Source: Clostridiales bacterium
Lineage (GTDB): Bacteria > Bacillota > Clostridia > Lachnospirales > Lachnospiraceae
Direction: 5' to 3'
DNA length: 10,510 nt
NCBI GenBank assembly: GCA_021204765.1
Contig: JAJPYU010000130.1
Span: 1 to 10,510, forward strand
The stretch's first letter is position 1. The number at the start of each line of letters is the position of its first letter. Shown here piece by piece: positions 1-7,483 of the stretch. A model generated the notes under the pieces. That model was not told where the DNA came from, searched no databases, and saw nothing but the letters and a program-made list of their open reading frames with translations. A program made the translations under genes and the position numbers.

Positions 1-1062
1 GGCCTCCTCCTGGCCGTAATCGGTCTTGCAGACCTTTGGCCACTCAGGCCAGGGATTGTTCGCTGCTCTCTCATCCGGAGGCTTAGGCATCATCTCCAGC
101 TGGGTCACGCTTTTGGCACCGTGGCGGATGGCCGTGCCCACACAGTCGTTGCCGGTGTCACCGCCGCCGATGATGACCACATGCTTGCCCTTAGCGGAGA
201 CGTATTTCTTGTCTTTCAGGCCGGAGTCTAAGAGACTCTTTGTGGTCTGGGCGAGGAAGTCCACGGCAAAATATATGCCTTTGGCATCCCGTCCGGGTGC
301 GTCAATATCCCGGGGATTCTTGGCGCCGCAGGCCAGGACCACAGCATCATATTCTTTAAGCAGCGCCGCCGCCTTCTCATCCTTTCCCACGTCCACGCCG
401 GTGAGGAAGGTGATGCCCTCCTCCCGCATTATATTGATTTTCCTGTCTACTATCTTTTTATCCAGCTTCATGTTGGGGATGCCGTACATTAAAAGTCCCC
501 CTACCCTGTCGTCACGCTCGTAGATTGTGACCAGATGGCCTCTCTTGTTGAGCTGGTCAGCCACCGCCAGACCGGAGGGGCCGGATCCGATGACCGCCAC
601 CTTTTTCCCGGTGCGTGTCCTAGGCGGATGAGGGACTGCATAGCCGTCGGCGTAGGCGTGCTCGATGACGCCGTGCTCATTTTCACGGGTGGTCACCGGA
701 TCGCCGTAGAGCCCGCAGGTGCAGGCTTTCTCGCAGAGAGCCGGGCAGACCCTGGAGGTGAACTCCGGGAAATTATTTGTCTTTACCAGACGCTCGTAAG
801 CCTGCTCCCAGTTGCCCCGGTAGACCAGATCGTTCCACTCGGGGACCAGGTTGTGCAGGGGGCAGCCGCTGGCCATTCCCATGAGCATCATTCCTGACTG
901 GCAGAATGGCACTCCGCAGGACATGCAGCGGGCTCCCTGTATCTGCTGCTTCTCGTCGGAGAGGTAGATATGAAATTCGTCAAAATTTTTGATCCGCTCC
1001 TTCGGGTCGATATCCGTGGAGGTCTCTCTGCCATACTCTAAAAATCCTGTAGATTTTCCCAT
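1..1062 (-). CDS. gltD: Glutamate synthase (NADPH) small subunit GltD, 3' end outside window
   Basis: This is the beta subunit of bacterial NADPH-dependent glutamate synthase. It oxidises NADPH and passes electrons through FAD and iron-sulfur clusters to the FMN of GltB in the cytoplasm. The first 354 codons are present; the family is usually close to 490 residues, so roughly 140 C-terminal residues lie beyond the left edge. The N-terminal cysteine region typical of the family is seen at C46, C49, C54 and C67, and again at C106, C110, C114 and C116. An FAD-binding GSGPSG motif follows at residues 159-164, and an NADPH-binding loop VVIIGGGDTGND at 295-306. The ATG start at 1062 has a very strong site, AAAGGAGGGG, that overlaps the gltB stop codon. 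The gap of 15 bases implies translational linkage and 1:1 production with GltB. No frame damage was seen in a full hand translation. Related FAD subunits exist in other oxidoreductases, but adjacency to gltB makes GltD the secure call. Confidence 0.96.
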   Translation of the reverse strand, partial: MGKSTGFLEYGRETSTDIDPKERIKNFDEFHIYLSDEKQQIQGARCMSCGVPFCQSGMMLMGMASGCPLHNLVPEWNDLVYRGNWEQAYERLVKTNNFPEFTSRVCPALCEKACTCGLYGDPVTTRENEHGVIEHAYADGYAVPHPPRTRTGKKVAVIGSGPSGLAVADQLNKRGHLVTIYERDDRVGGLLMYGIPNMKLDKKIVDRKINIMREEGITFLTGVDVGKDEKAAALLKEYDAVVLACGAKNPRDIDAPGRDAKGIYFAVDFLAQTTKSLLDSGLKDKKYVSAKGKHVVIIGGGDTGNDCVGTAIRHGAKSVTQLEMMPKPPDERAANNPWPEWPKVCKTDYGQEEA

Positions 1063-1077
1063 TTTCTCTCCCCTCCT

Positions 1078-4000
1078 TTACTGTGCGAATTTAGAATAGA
1101 AAGCTTCTATCTGAGCCTGTTCTACGTTGTAGCCTTTTTCCTCCATCTGGACGATGGCGGTCTGCATGTTGTGGTAATCGTAGGGGATGACCTTCTTGAA
1201 CCTCGGCAGATATTCGCCGAAATTGTCGAGAATCTCCTTACCCTTCTTCGAACCTGTCAGGTCCACATGCTCCTGTATCAGCTCCTTCAGCTCCAGGACA
1301 TCATATTTATTGGTAATGGCTTCGGAGAAGACCATCTCCTTGTTGGTGCGCATGTAGAGGTCGCTGTCCTCATCCAGCACGTAGGCCACGCCTCCGCTCA
1401 TGCCCGCAGCGAAATTCTTTCCTGTCTTACCCAGGACTACCACCCGGCCGCCGGTCATGTATTCGCAGCCGTGGTCTCCCACGCCCTCGACGACGGCCAC
1501 TGCGCCGGAGTTCCTGACGCAGAAGCGCTCACCGGCCACGCCGTTTATGAATGCCTTGCCGCTGGTGGCCCCATAAAGAGCCACGTTTCCTATTATAATG
1601 TTCTCATCTTCCTTAAAAGTGATGCCCTTAGGCGGAAATACCACCAGCTTGCCGCCTGAGAGTCCCTTTCCGAAGTAGTCGTTGCTGTCGCCTGAGAGCT
1701 TAAGGGTCAGGCCTGCCGGGATGAAGGCACCGTAGCTCTGTCCGCCAGCTCCGCGACAGTTCACCACATAGGTGTCCTCGGGAAGGCCCTCAGGGTATTT
1801 TCTCGTTATCTCCGAACCGAAGATAGTGCCAAAAGAACGGTTGGTGTTGGACACCTCCACGTCTATGCTCATGGGCTCGCCCTTTTCAAGGGCAGCTCCC
1901 ATCTGCTTTAAGAGGACGCACTGGTCGATGGATTTCTCCAGTCCGAAGTTGTAGATCTTCTCCGGCTCGAAAATGACTGAATCATCCGCATCAGCAAAAG
2001 GGTTGTTCAAAATTCCTGAAAGATCCATCTTAGCGGCCTTCTCGGGGATGTTGTCGCGGACTTTCAGCATATCACTTCTGCCCACCAGCTCGTCCACGGT
2101 GCGCACGCCAAGCTTCGCCATGTATTCGCGCAGCTCCTCGGCTATAAACTTCATGAAGTTCATGACATACTCAGGCTTGCCGGAGAAGCGCTTCCTCAGC
2201 TCCGGATTCTGGGTGGCCACGCCCACAGGGCAGGTATCCAGGTTGCAGACCCGCATCATGACGCAGCCCATGGTCACCAGCGGTGCCGTGGCGAAGCCGA
2301 ACTCCTCGGCTCCCAGCATTGCGGCGATAGCTACGTCCCTGCCGCTCATAAGCTTCCCGTCGGTCTCGATGCGGACCTTATTTCTCAGGCCGTTCATTAT
2401 CAGGGTCTGATGGGTCTCCGCCAGTCCCAGCTCCCAGGGCAGTCCCGCATTGTGGATAGAGCTCTGGGGAGCGGCTCCCGTGCCTCCGTCGTACCCGGAG
2501 ATTAGGATGACCTGGGCTCCCGCCTTAGCTACGCCGGCGGCGACTGTTCCCACACCGGCCTCGGAGACCAGCTTCACGGAGATCCGGGCTTTGCGGTTGG
2601 CATTTTTCAGATCGAATATCAGCTGCTCCAGATCCTCGATGGAGTAGATATCATGGTGAGGCGGCGGGGAGATCAGCGACACTCCCGGGGTGGACATCCT
2701 GGTCTTGGCTATCCAGGGATAGACCTTTTTCCCGGGCAGATGTCCGCCCTCGCCGGGCTTTGCGCCCTGTGCCATCTTTATCTGTATTTCCCTGGCGCTG
2801 ACCAGATAGCGGCTGGTGACTCCGAAACGTCCCGAAGCCACCTGCTTTATGGCGGAGCATTTCTCAGTACCCAGACGCTCCAGGCTCTCGCCGCCCTCGC
2901 CGGTGTTTGATTTTACATGCAGACGGTTCATAGCCACAGCCAGGCACTCGTGAGCTTCCTGTGAGATGGAGCCGTAAGACATAGCTCCGGTCTTGAACCG
3001 GGTCACGATAGAGTCCACGCTCTCCACCTCCTCGATGGGAACTCCTTTTTCGGGATATGCGAAGTCGAAGGCTCCGCGGATATTCATCACCCTGCTCTCA
3101 TCGTTTATCAGGGCAGTGTACTGTTTGAACAGGCTGTAGTCACCCCGGCGGGTGGACTGCTGCAGGAGATGGATAGTCTGCGGATTATACAGGTGAGCCT
3201 GCGCCCCGCTCCTCATCTGGTGTCTGCCCACGCTGTCCAGGGTCTTGTCCGTGCCCAGTCCCAGCGGGTCGTAGGCCATGGAGTGGAGGGTATCCACATC
3301 CCTGGCGATATCATCCAGGGTGATACCTCCGATACGGCTGACCGTACCGGTGAAATATTTGTCTATGACGGACTTATCTATACCGATAGCCTCGAATATC
3401 TTGGAGCCCTCGTAGGACTGGAGGGTGGAAATACCCATCTTTGAGGCAATCTTCACTATGCCGTGGAGCACTGCGGCGTTGTAGTCATCGATAGCCGCGT
3501 AGTAATCTTTATCCAGCATGTGGTCGTCGATAAGCTGGCGGATGGTATCCTGGGCCAGATAAGGATTGATGGCGCAGGCACCGTAGCCCAGGAGTGTGGC
3601 GAAATGGTGCACCTCGCGGGGCTCGCCGCTCTCCAGGATCAGGGCCACCGCCGTCCTCTTTTTGGTCTGGACCAGATGCTGCTGCAGGGCGGATACCGCC
3701 AGCAGCGAGGGGATGGCCACATGGTACTCATCCACTCCCCGATCGGAAAGGATCAGCACATTGGCACCATCCTTGTAAGCTCTGTCAGCCTCGACGAAAA
3801 GCCGGTCTATGGCCTTCTCCAGGCTGGTGTTCTTGTAATAGATCATGGAGATGACGCTGACCTTGAAGCCGTCCTTCTTCATGTTCTTGATCTTTATCAG
3901 GTCAGTGTTGGTCAGGATGGGATTCCTGATCTTAAGGACCTGGCAGTTGTCGGGCATCTCTTCCAATATATTGCCGTCCTCGCCGACGTAAGTGGTGGTG

Positions 4001-5691
4001 GACGTGACCACTTCCTCACGGATAGCGTCTATAGGCGGGTTCGTCACCTGGGCAAAGAGCTGTTTAAAGAAATTAAACAGTGGCTGATGATCGTCTGAGA
4101 GCACTGCCAGCGGCGTGTCTATTCCCATAGCCGCTATGGCCTCCTGGCCGTCCCTGGCCATGGCCAGCATAACGGAATTCACCGACTCATAGGAGTAACC
4201 GAAAGCTTTCTGCATACGGCTTAAGTCCTCCCCGGTGTAGCGTGGGATGCGCTCATTGGGAATCTTTAAGTCTTTGAGCTCCAGCATGTACTCGTCTATC
4301 CATTGGCCGTAGGGCTGCTTGTTAGCGTAATTCTCTTTGAGCTCATCGTCATCTATGACCTCTCCTTTTACGGTGTCTACCAGGAGCATCTTGCCCGGAC
4401 GGAGCCTGTCTTTTACCAGGATGTGTGCCGGGTCGATATCCAGGACACCCACCTCGGAGGAAAGGATCAGGTAATCATTGTCAGTGATGTAATAGCGGGA
4501 AGGCCTGAGTCCGTTTCTGTCAAGCACAGCTCCCAGCTTATCACCGTCTGAGAATACAATGGAGGCCGGGCCGTCCCAGGGCTCCATCATGGTAGCGTAA
4601 TACTGGTAGAAATCCCGTTTCTTCTGGGACATTATGTGGTTGTTCTCCCAGGGCTCCGGAATGGTGATCATGACCGCCAGAGGCAGGTCGACACCGCTCA
4701 TTACCAAAAATTCCAGGGTGTTGTCCAGCATGGCTGAATCGGAACCGTTTACATTTACCACAGGAAGAATTTTGGTGAGTTCTCCCTTAAGGTACTCACT
4801 CTCCATGGTCTCCTCCCGGGCCAGCATCTTGTCGGAATTTCCCCGGATGGTGTTGATCTCGCCGTTGTGGACAATGAAGCGGTTCGGATGGGCACGCTCC
4901 CAGCTGGGATTCGTGTTGGTGGAAAAACGGGAATGGATGACGGCGATGGCTGTCTCGTAATCCTGATCCTGCAGGTCGGGGAAGAAGAGGCGCAGCTCGT
5001 TAACCATGAACATTCCCTTGTAAACGATAGTCCGGGACGAAAGCGATACGACATAGGTGTTATCGTTGGACTGCTCGAATACGCGCCGGGCCACATAGAG
5101 GCGGCGGTCGAAAGGCAGACCTTTCTCAACGCCTTCAGGGCGCTTTATAAATGCCTGCATGATGCAGGGCATGCAGTCCAGCGCCTTTTTCCCGATAACG
5201 GTCGGGTCGATGGGCACGTCACGCCATGCCAGGAACTCGAGGCCCTCACGCTCGCTGATCACCTCAAACATTTTCTTCGCCTGGGCCCGCTTTAAATCAT
5301 CCTGGGGGAAGAAGAACATACCGATGCCGTAATCTCTCTCTCCGCCCAGGTCAATTCCCTCTTTTAACATTATCTTATGGAAAAATTTGTGGGAGATCTG
5401 CATTAAGATACCCACGCCGTCGCCGGTCTTGCCCTCGGCGTCCTTTCCGGCGCGGTGCTTTAGATTCTCAACAATCTTCAGTGCGTTCTCCACGGTATCG
5501 TGGGTCTTGATGCCTTTGATATTCACCACGGCTCCGATGCCGCAGGCATCATGCTCGAAGTGCGGATCATACAGGCCCGCCTGCCGGTTTGCCTGATAGA
5601 CAGTCTGCTGTGATGCCTGGCAGCCGCCCTGCCGCAACGCCTGGTGGCTGGACTGCTGTGCGCTGTTCTCATACATTTCCTGATTTACCAT
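1078..5691 (-). CDS. gltB: Glutamate synthase (NADPH) large subunit GltB
   Basis: This alpha subunit of glutamate synthase converts glutamine plus 2-oxoglutarate into two glutamates, channelling ammonia between two active sites. It has 1537 residues, near the family's usual size of about 1500. The order is as expected. A class-II glutamine amidotransferase domain begins at C50 (motif HDACGIG), the residue that becomes the N-terminal nucleophile once the propeptide is removed; HNGE at 275-278 is part of its glutamine site. A central domain follows. The FMN-binding synthase domain spans about 840-1210, with GYDGGTGAAP at 1066-1075 and the 3Fe-4S cysteines C1143, C1149 and C1154 in a C-x5-C-x4-C pattern. 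The C-terminal beta-helix GXGXG domain is at about 1285-1475. The ATG at 5691 is preceded by GAGGG at a spacing of 8 bases. The segment before C50 is longer than usual and glutamine-rich (residues 12-37). gltB is followed directly by gltD, and its leader contains a terminator-like hairpin. Confidence 0.97.
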   Translation of the reverse strand: MVNQEMYENSAQQSSHQALRQGGCQASQQTVYQANRQAGLYDPHFEHDACGIGAVVNIKGIKTHDTVENALKIVENLKHRAGKDAEGKTGDGVGILMQISHKFFHKIMLKEGIDLGGERDYGIGMFFFPQDDLKRAQAKKMFEVISEREGLEFLAWRDVPIDPTVIGKKALDCMPCIMQAFIKRPEGVEKGLPFDRRLYVARRVFEQSNDNTYVVSLSSRTIVYKGMFMVNELRLFFPDLQDQDYETAIAVIHSRFSTNTNPSWERAHPNRFIVHNGEINTIRGNSDKMLAREETMESEYLKGELTKILPVVNVNGSDSAMLDNTLEFLVMSGVDLPLAVMITIPEPWENNHIMSQKKRDFYQYYATMMEPWDGPASIVFSDGDKLGAVLDRNGLRPSRYYITDNDYLILSSEVGVLDIDPAHILVKDRLRPGKMLLVDTVKGEVIDDDELKENYANKQPYGQWIDEYMLELKDLKIPNERIPRYTGEDLSRMQKAFGYSYESVNSVMLAMARDGQEAIAAMGIDTPLAVLSDDHQPLFNFFKQLFAQVTNPPIDAIREEVVTSTTTYVGEDGNILEEMPDNCQVLKIRNPILTNTDLIKIKNMKKDGFKVSVISMIYYKNTSLEKAIDRLFVEADRAYKDGANVLILSDRGVDEYHVAIPSLLAVSALQQHLVQTKKRTAVALILESGEPREVHHFATLLGYGACAINPYLAQDTIRQLIDDHMLDKDYYAAIDDYNAAVLHGIVKIASKMGISTLQSYEGSKIFEAIGIDKSVIDKYFTGTVSRIGGITLDDIARDVDTLHSMAYDPLGLGTDKTLDSVGRHQMRSGAQAHLYNPQTIHLLQQSTRRGDYSLFKQYTALINDESRVMNIRGAFDFAYPEKGVPIEEVESVDSIVTRFKTGAMSYGSISQEAHECLAVAMNRLHVKSNTGEGGESLERLGTEKCSAIKQVASGRFGVTSRYLVSAREIQIKMAQGAKPGEGGHLPGKKVYPWIAKTRMSTPGVSLISPPPHHDIYSIEDLEQLIFDLKNANRKARISVKLVSEAGVGTVAAGVAKAGAQVILISGYDGGTGAAPQSSIHNAGLPWELGLAETHQTLIMNGLRNKVRIETDGKLMSGRDVAIAAMLGAEEFGFATAPLVTMGCVMMRVCNLDTCPVGVATQNPELRKRFSGKPEYVMNFMKFIAEELREYMAKLGVRTVDELVGRSDMLKVRDNIPEKAAKMDLSGILNNPFADADDSVIFEPEKIYNFGLEKSIDQCVLLKQMGAALEKGEPMSIDVEVSNTNRSFGTIFGSEITRKYPEGLPEDTYVVNCRGAGGQSYGAFIPAGLTLKLSGDSNDYFGKGLSGGKLVVFPPKGITFKEDENIIIGNVALYGATSGKAFINGVAGERFCVRNSGAVAVVEGVGDHGCEYMTGGRVVVLGKTGKNFAAGMSGGVAYVLDEDSDLYMRTNKEMVFSEAITNKYDVLELKELIQEHVDLTGSKKGKEILDNFGEYLPRFKKVIPYDYHNMQTAIVQMEEKGYNVEQAQIEAFYSKFAQ

Positions 5692-5775
5692 GATACATCC
5701 CTCGTTTTAGTTAGTTTTATCGGTGCCGCGGCTGCGGCCACCTGAGTCCGGACGTCATCCCGGAGACGCCCTGCC

Positions 5776-5810
5776 AAAAAATAAAGGACTGTCCCCCATG
5801 GAACAGTCCT
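5776..5810 (-). terminator. Intrinsic terminator-like hairpin in the gltB leader
   Basis: Read on the minus strand, AGGACTGT and ACAGTCCT form a perfect 8-bp stem (arms at 5803-5810 and 5785-5792), with two further possible G-C pairs towards the loop. The stem runs straight into TTATTTTTT. The T-run exists only on the minus side, so the element points towards gltB. It lies about 85 bases before the gltB start and about 20 bases after a good minus-strand promoter. It could be an attenuator of gltBD, a guard against read-through, or a mobile short inverted repeat. The structure is directly visible; the role is inferred. Confidence 0.6.
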
Positions 5811-5829
5811 CTTTGACTCGTCAACAAAT

Positions 5830-5858
5830 AATATACAACTATTCTTTAACTTTGTAAA
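5830..5858 (-). promoter_or_regulatory. Probable gltBD promoter
   Basis: On the minus strand TTTACA (5858-5853) and TATATT (5835-5830) are separated by exactly 17 bases, a good sigma-A/sigma-70-type arrangement. A T-rich tract lies immediately upstream. The predicted start of transcription is near 5823, giving a leader of about 130 bases that contains the hairpin at 5785-5810. No other convincing -10/-35 pair was seen closer to gltB; the stretch 5700-5775 is GC-rich, with only GATAAA as a weak alternative -10. Confidence 0.55.
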
Positions 5859-5860
5859 GT

Positions 5861-5909
5861 GGAAAAAAGAAAAAATCCTGTTGACAAACCTGCAAAAATA
5901 TTGTACAGT
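5861..5909 (+). promoter_or_regulatory. Promoter of tRNA-Gly with A-tract UP-like element
   Basis: A consensus -35 TTGACA at 5881-5886 is followed after 17 bases by TACAGT at 5904-5909 (4 of 6 matches to TATAAT). Directly upstream, 5861-5878 is two blocks of six A's in a GG...TCC frame, resembling an UP element as is common at stable-RNA promoters. Transcription would begin near 5916, about 16 bases before the mature tRNA. The leader contains a perfect 13-base palindrome, TGTGTTTAACACA (5916-5928). Confidence 0.65.
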
Positions 5910-5931
5910 AACACTTGTGTTTAACACACGT

Positions 5932-6004
5932 GCGCGAGTGGCTCAGTTGGTGGAGCGCGACCTTGCCAAGGTCGAGGCCGCGGGTTCGAGTCCCGTCTCG
6001 CGCT
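5932..6004 (+). tRNA. tRNA-Gly, anticodon GCC
   Basis: A complete 73-base cloverleaf can be folded by eye. The acceptor stem GCGCGAG (5932-5938) pairs with CTCGCGC (5997-6003), and the discriminator base is T at 6004. The D arm is GCTC/GAGC. The anticodon stem CGACC/GGTCG (5958-5962 and 5970-5974) encloses the loop TTGCCAA, with anticodon GCC at 5965-5967, which reads GGC and GGU codons. The T loop TTCGAGT is closed by a GCGGG/CCCGT stem with one G-T pair. CCA is not encoded. The gene has its own promoter and terminator, so it appears to be a single-gene transcription unit. Confidence 0.97.
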
Positions 6005-6014
6005 TCTCTTTTAC

Positions 6015-6049
6015 AAAAAAGGGTCATCCTGTTGGATGGCTCTTTTTTT
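6015..6049 (+). terminator. Intrinsic terminator after tRNA-Gly
   Basis: GGGTCATCC (6021-6029) pairs with GGATGGCTC (6034-6042) over nine positions, including two G-T wobbles, with a four-base loop GTTT-type (TGTT). Seven T's follow. Six A's precede the stem and could extend it by pairing with the T-run. It ends the tRNA transcript ten bases after the mature 3' end and insulates the downstream ATPase gene. Confidence 0.85.
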
Positions 6050-6097
6050 GCAAAAACGAGTCCGGATACTTGACTGCGGCATTTATTTCTGCTATTT

Positions 6098-6142
6098 TAT
6101 AATAGAAAACTGTTAATTAACACAAAATTCTATTTTAAATAG
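6098..6142 (+). promoter_or_regulatory. Candidate promoter and operator-like palindromes upstream of the ATPase
   Basis: A perfect TATAAT lies at 6098-6103. The nearest TTGACT (6070-6075) is 22 bases away, too far for a normal pair, so the -35 is weak; that TTGACT would instead fit TATTTT at 6093-6098 with a 17-base gap. Just downstream, where transcription should begin, is a perfect 12-base palindrome TGTTAATTAACA (6111-6122). A 13-base palindrome with a central T, CTATTTTAAATAG, follows at 6130-6142, seven bases before the ATG. Their position suits a repressor site, but the region is AT-rich and short palindromes can arise by chance. Confidence 0.4.
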
Positions 6143-6149
6143 ATTTGTT

Positions 6150-7445
6150 ATGGAAATAGCACGTGATTTTTATTTGAACAAACTCATCAGCAGGAAACAC
6201 AACGGCCTGATCAAAATTATTACCGGGATACGGCGCTGCGGCAAATCCTATCTCTTAAACACGATCTTCTACCGCTATCTGACAGAGAATGGTGTGCCGG
6301 AGGACCATATTATCCGGTTTGCATTTGATTCCGCTGACGATCTGTATCGGATCGGGGAAAGCCTGACTGATATGGCCATGAAAAAGAGAAAAGCTGATCC
6401 GGATAAATTTATGACATATATTCGCTCACAAATTACCGATCAGGAGGATTACTACCTGCTTCTGGATGAGATCCAGGAGCTGGAATGCTTTGAGGCAGTG
6501 CTTAACGGATATCTGCGCATGACGAACATTGACGTGTATGTCACGGGCAGCAATGCAAAGTTCCTGTCCAGCGATATCATCACAGAGTTTGCCGGAAGAG
6601 GCGACGAAATCCGCATGTATCCGTTAAACTTCGCAGAGTTTATGTCCGTCTTTCCCGGGGACAGGTATGAAGGCCTGTCCCAGTACATGCTGTATGGCGG
6701 CATCCCGCTTGTTGTGCTGCGGGATGACCCCGATGACAAGACCGAAATCCTGGAAAACCTGTTCAGCGAGATTTACATCCGCGATATCATAAACAGGAAC
6801 AGCATCCGCAACAAAAGGGAGCTTGAGGACCTGTTAAACATTCTCTCCTCCGCCATCGGATCCCTGACAAATCCCGAAAAGCTGAAAAACACATTCCATA
6901 CCGTGAAAAAGTCAAAGATTACCGCAATGACGATTAAAAAATATCTGGACTGCCTGGAGGATTCTTTTCTGCTGGAGTCGTCCCTCAGGTATGATATAAA
7001 AGGGAAATCTTATATTGAGACCCCGCGGAAGTACTACTTTACAGATATGGGTCTGCGTAATGCCAGGATCAATTTCCGCCAATTTGAGCAGACGCATGTT
7101 ATGGAAAATGTCATTTATAATGAGCTGCGTATGCGAGGGTACCACGTGGATGTGGGTGTTGTCCCACTTACCCAAAAAGGGGATGATGGAAAGATGAACC
7201 GGAAGCAGCTGGAGGTGGATTTCGTCTGCAATCTTGGCAGCCGCAGGTATTACATCCAGTCGGCGTATGCGATTCCGGATGAAGCAAAACGCATACAGGA
7301 AATCCGTCCCCTGCAAAAGATCCATGACTCCTTTAAGAAGATTGTCATCACAAAAGACGTGATCCATGCATACTATGACAACGACGGTATCCTTACTCTG
7401 GGATTGTATGATTTCCTTCTGGATCCAGATGCACTGGAAACCTGA
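6150..7445 (+). CDS. AAA-family ATPase with C-terminal DUF4143 domain
   Basis: The 431-residue protein belongs to the widespread AAA_14/DUF4143 group of STAND-like or archaeal-type ATPases, whose cellular role is not established. The ATPase core is complete by eye: Walker A GIRRCGKS at residues 26-33, Walker B YYLLLDEIQ at 101-109, a sensor-1-like VTGSNAKFLS at 131-140, and a putative arginine finger in FAGRGDEIRMYPLNFAEF at 147-164. The DUF4143 region begins near residue 205 and ends in a nuclease-fold-like pattern: LEVDFV at 354-359 (E355, D357), then YYIQSAYA about ten residues later. This recalls PD-(D/E)xK proteins, but with Q in place of the usual lysine, so catalysis cannot be claimed. 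No good Shine-Dalgarno site is visible. The start is chosen because the DFYLNKLISRKHNG opening is typical of the family. The gene stands alone between a tRNA terminator and a convergent operon, with no partner gene. Confidence 0.88.
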   Translation: MEIARDFYLNKLISRKHNGLIKIITGIRRCGKSYLLNTIFYRYLTENGVPEDHIIRFAFDSADDLYRIGESLTDMAMKKRKADPDKFMTYIRSQITDQEDYYLLLDEIQELECFEAVLNGYLRMTNIDVYVTGSNAKFLSSDIITEFAGRGDEIRMYPLNFAEFMSVFPGDRYEGLSQYMLYGGIPLVVLRDDPDDKTEILENLFSEIYIRDIINRNSIRNKRELEDLLNILSSAIGSLTNPEKLKNTFHTVKKSKITAMTIKKYLDCLEDSFLLESSLRYDIKGKSYIETPRKYYFTDMGLRNARINFRQFEQTHVMENVIYNELRMRGYHVDVGVVPLTQKGDDGKMNRKQLEVDFVCNLGSRRYYIQSAYAIPDEAKRIQEIRPLQKIHDSFKKIVITKDVIHAYYDNDGILTLGLYDFLLDPDALET

Positions 7446-7483
7446 TGCACAGTCATCCGGATATCTAAGCATTATAGAAAAAG

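Noticed and set aside
3463..4098. A 211-codon open frame on the plus strand within gltB
   Set aside because: It lies antisense to a continuous, motif-verified GltB coding region; long antisense frames are expected from its GC-rich codon use. No protein family was recognised.
5685..5927. An 80-codon minus-strand frame in the control region, a possible gltB leader peptide
   Set aside because: It begins upstream of the predicted gltB promoter, runs through the terminator hairpin and shows no known domain or clear ribosome binding site.
5980..6004. The 3' end of tRNA-Gly as an integration site for the ATPase gene
   Set aside because: I found no second copy of the tRNA 3' end further right in the window and no integrase; the tRNA terminator directly follows.
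7446..7483. A terminator between the convergent ATPase and MBL genes
   Set aside because: Only a short ATCCGGAT dyad is present and no T-run follows on either strand; I cannot support a terminator here.
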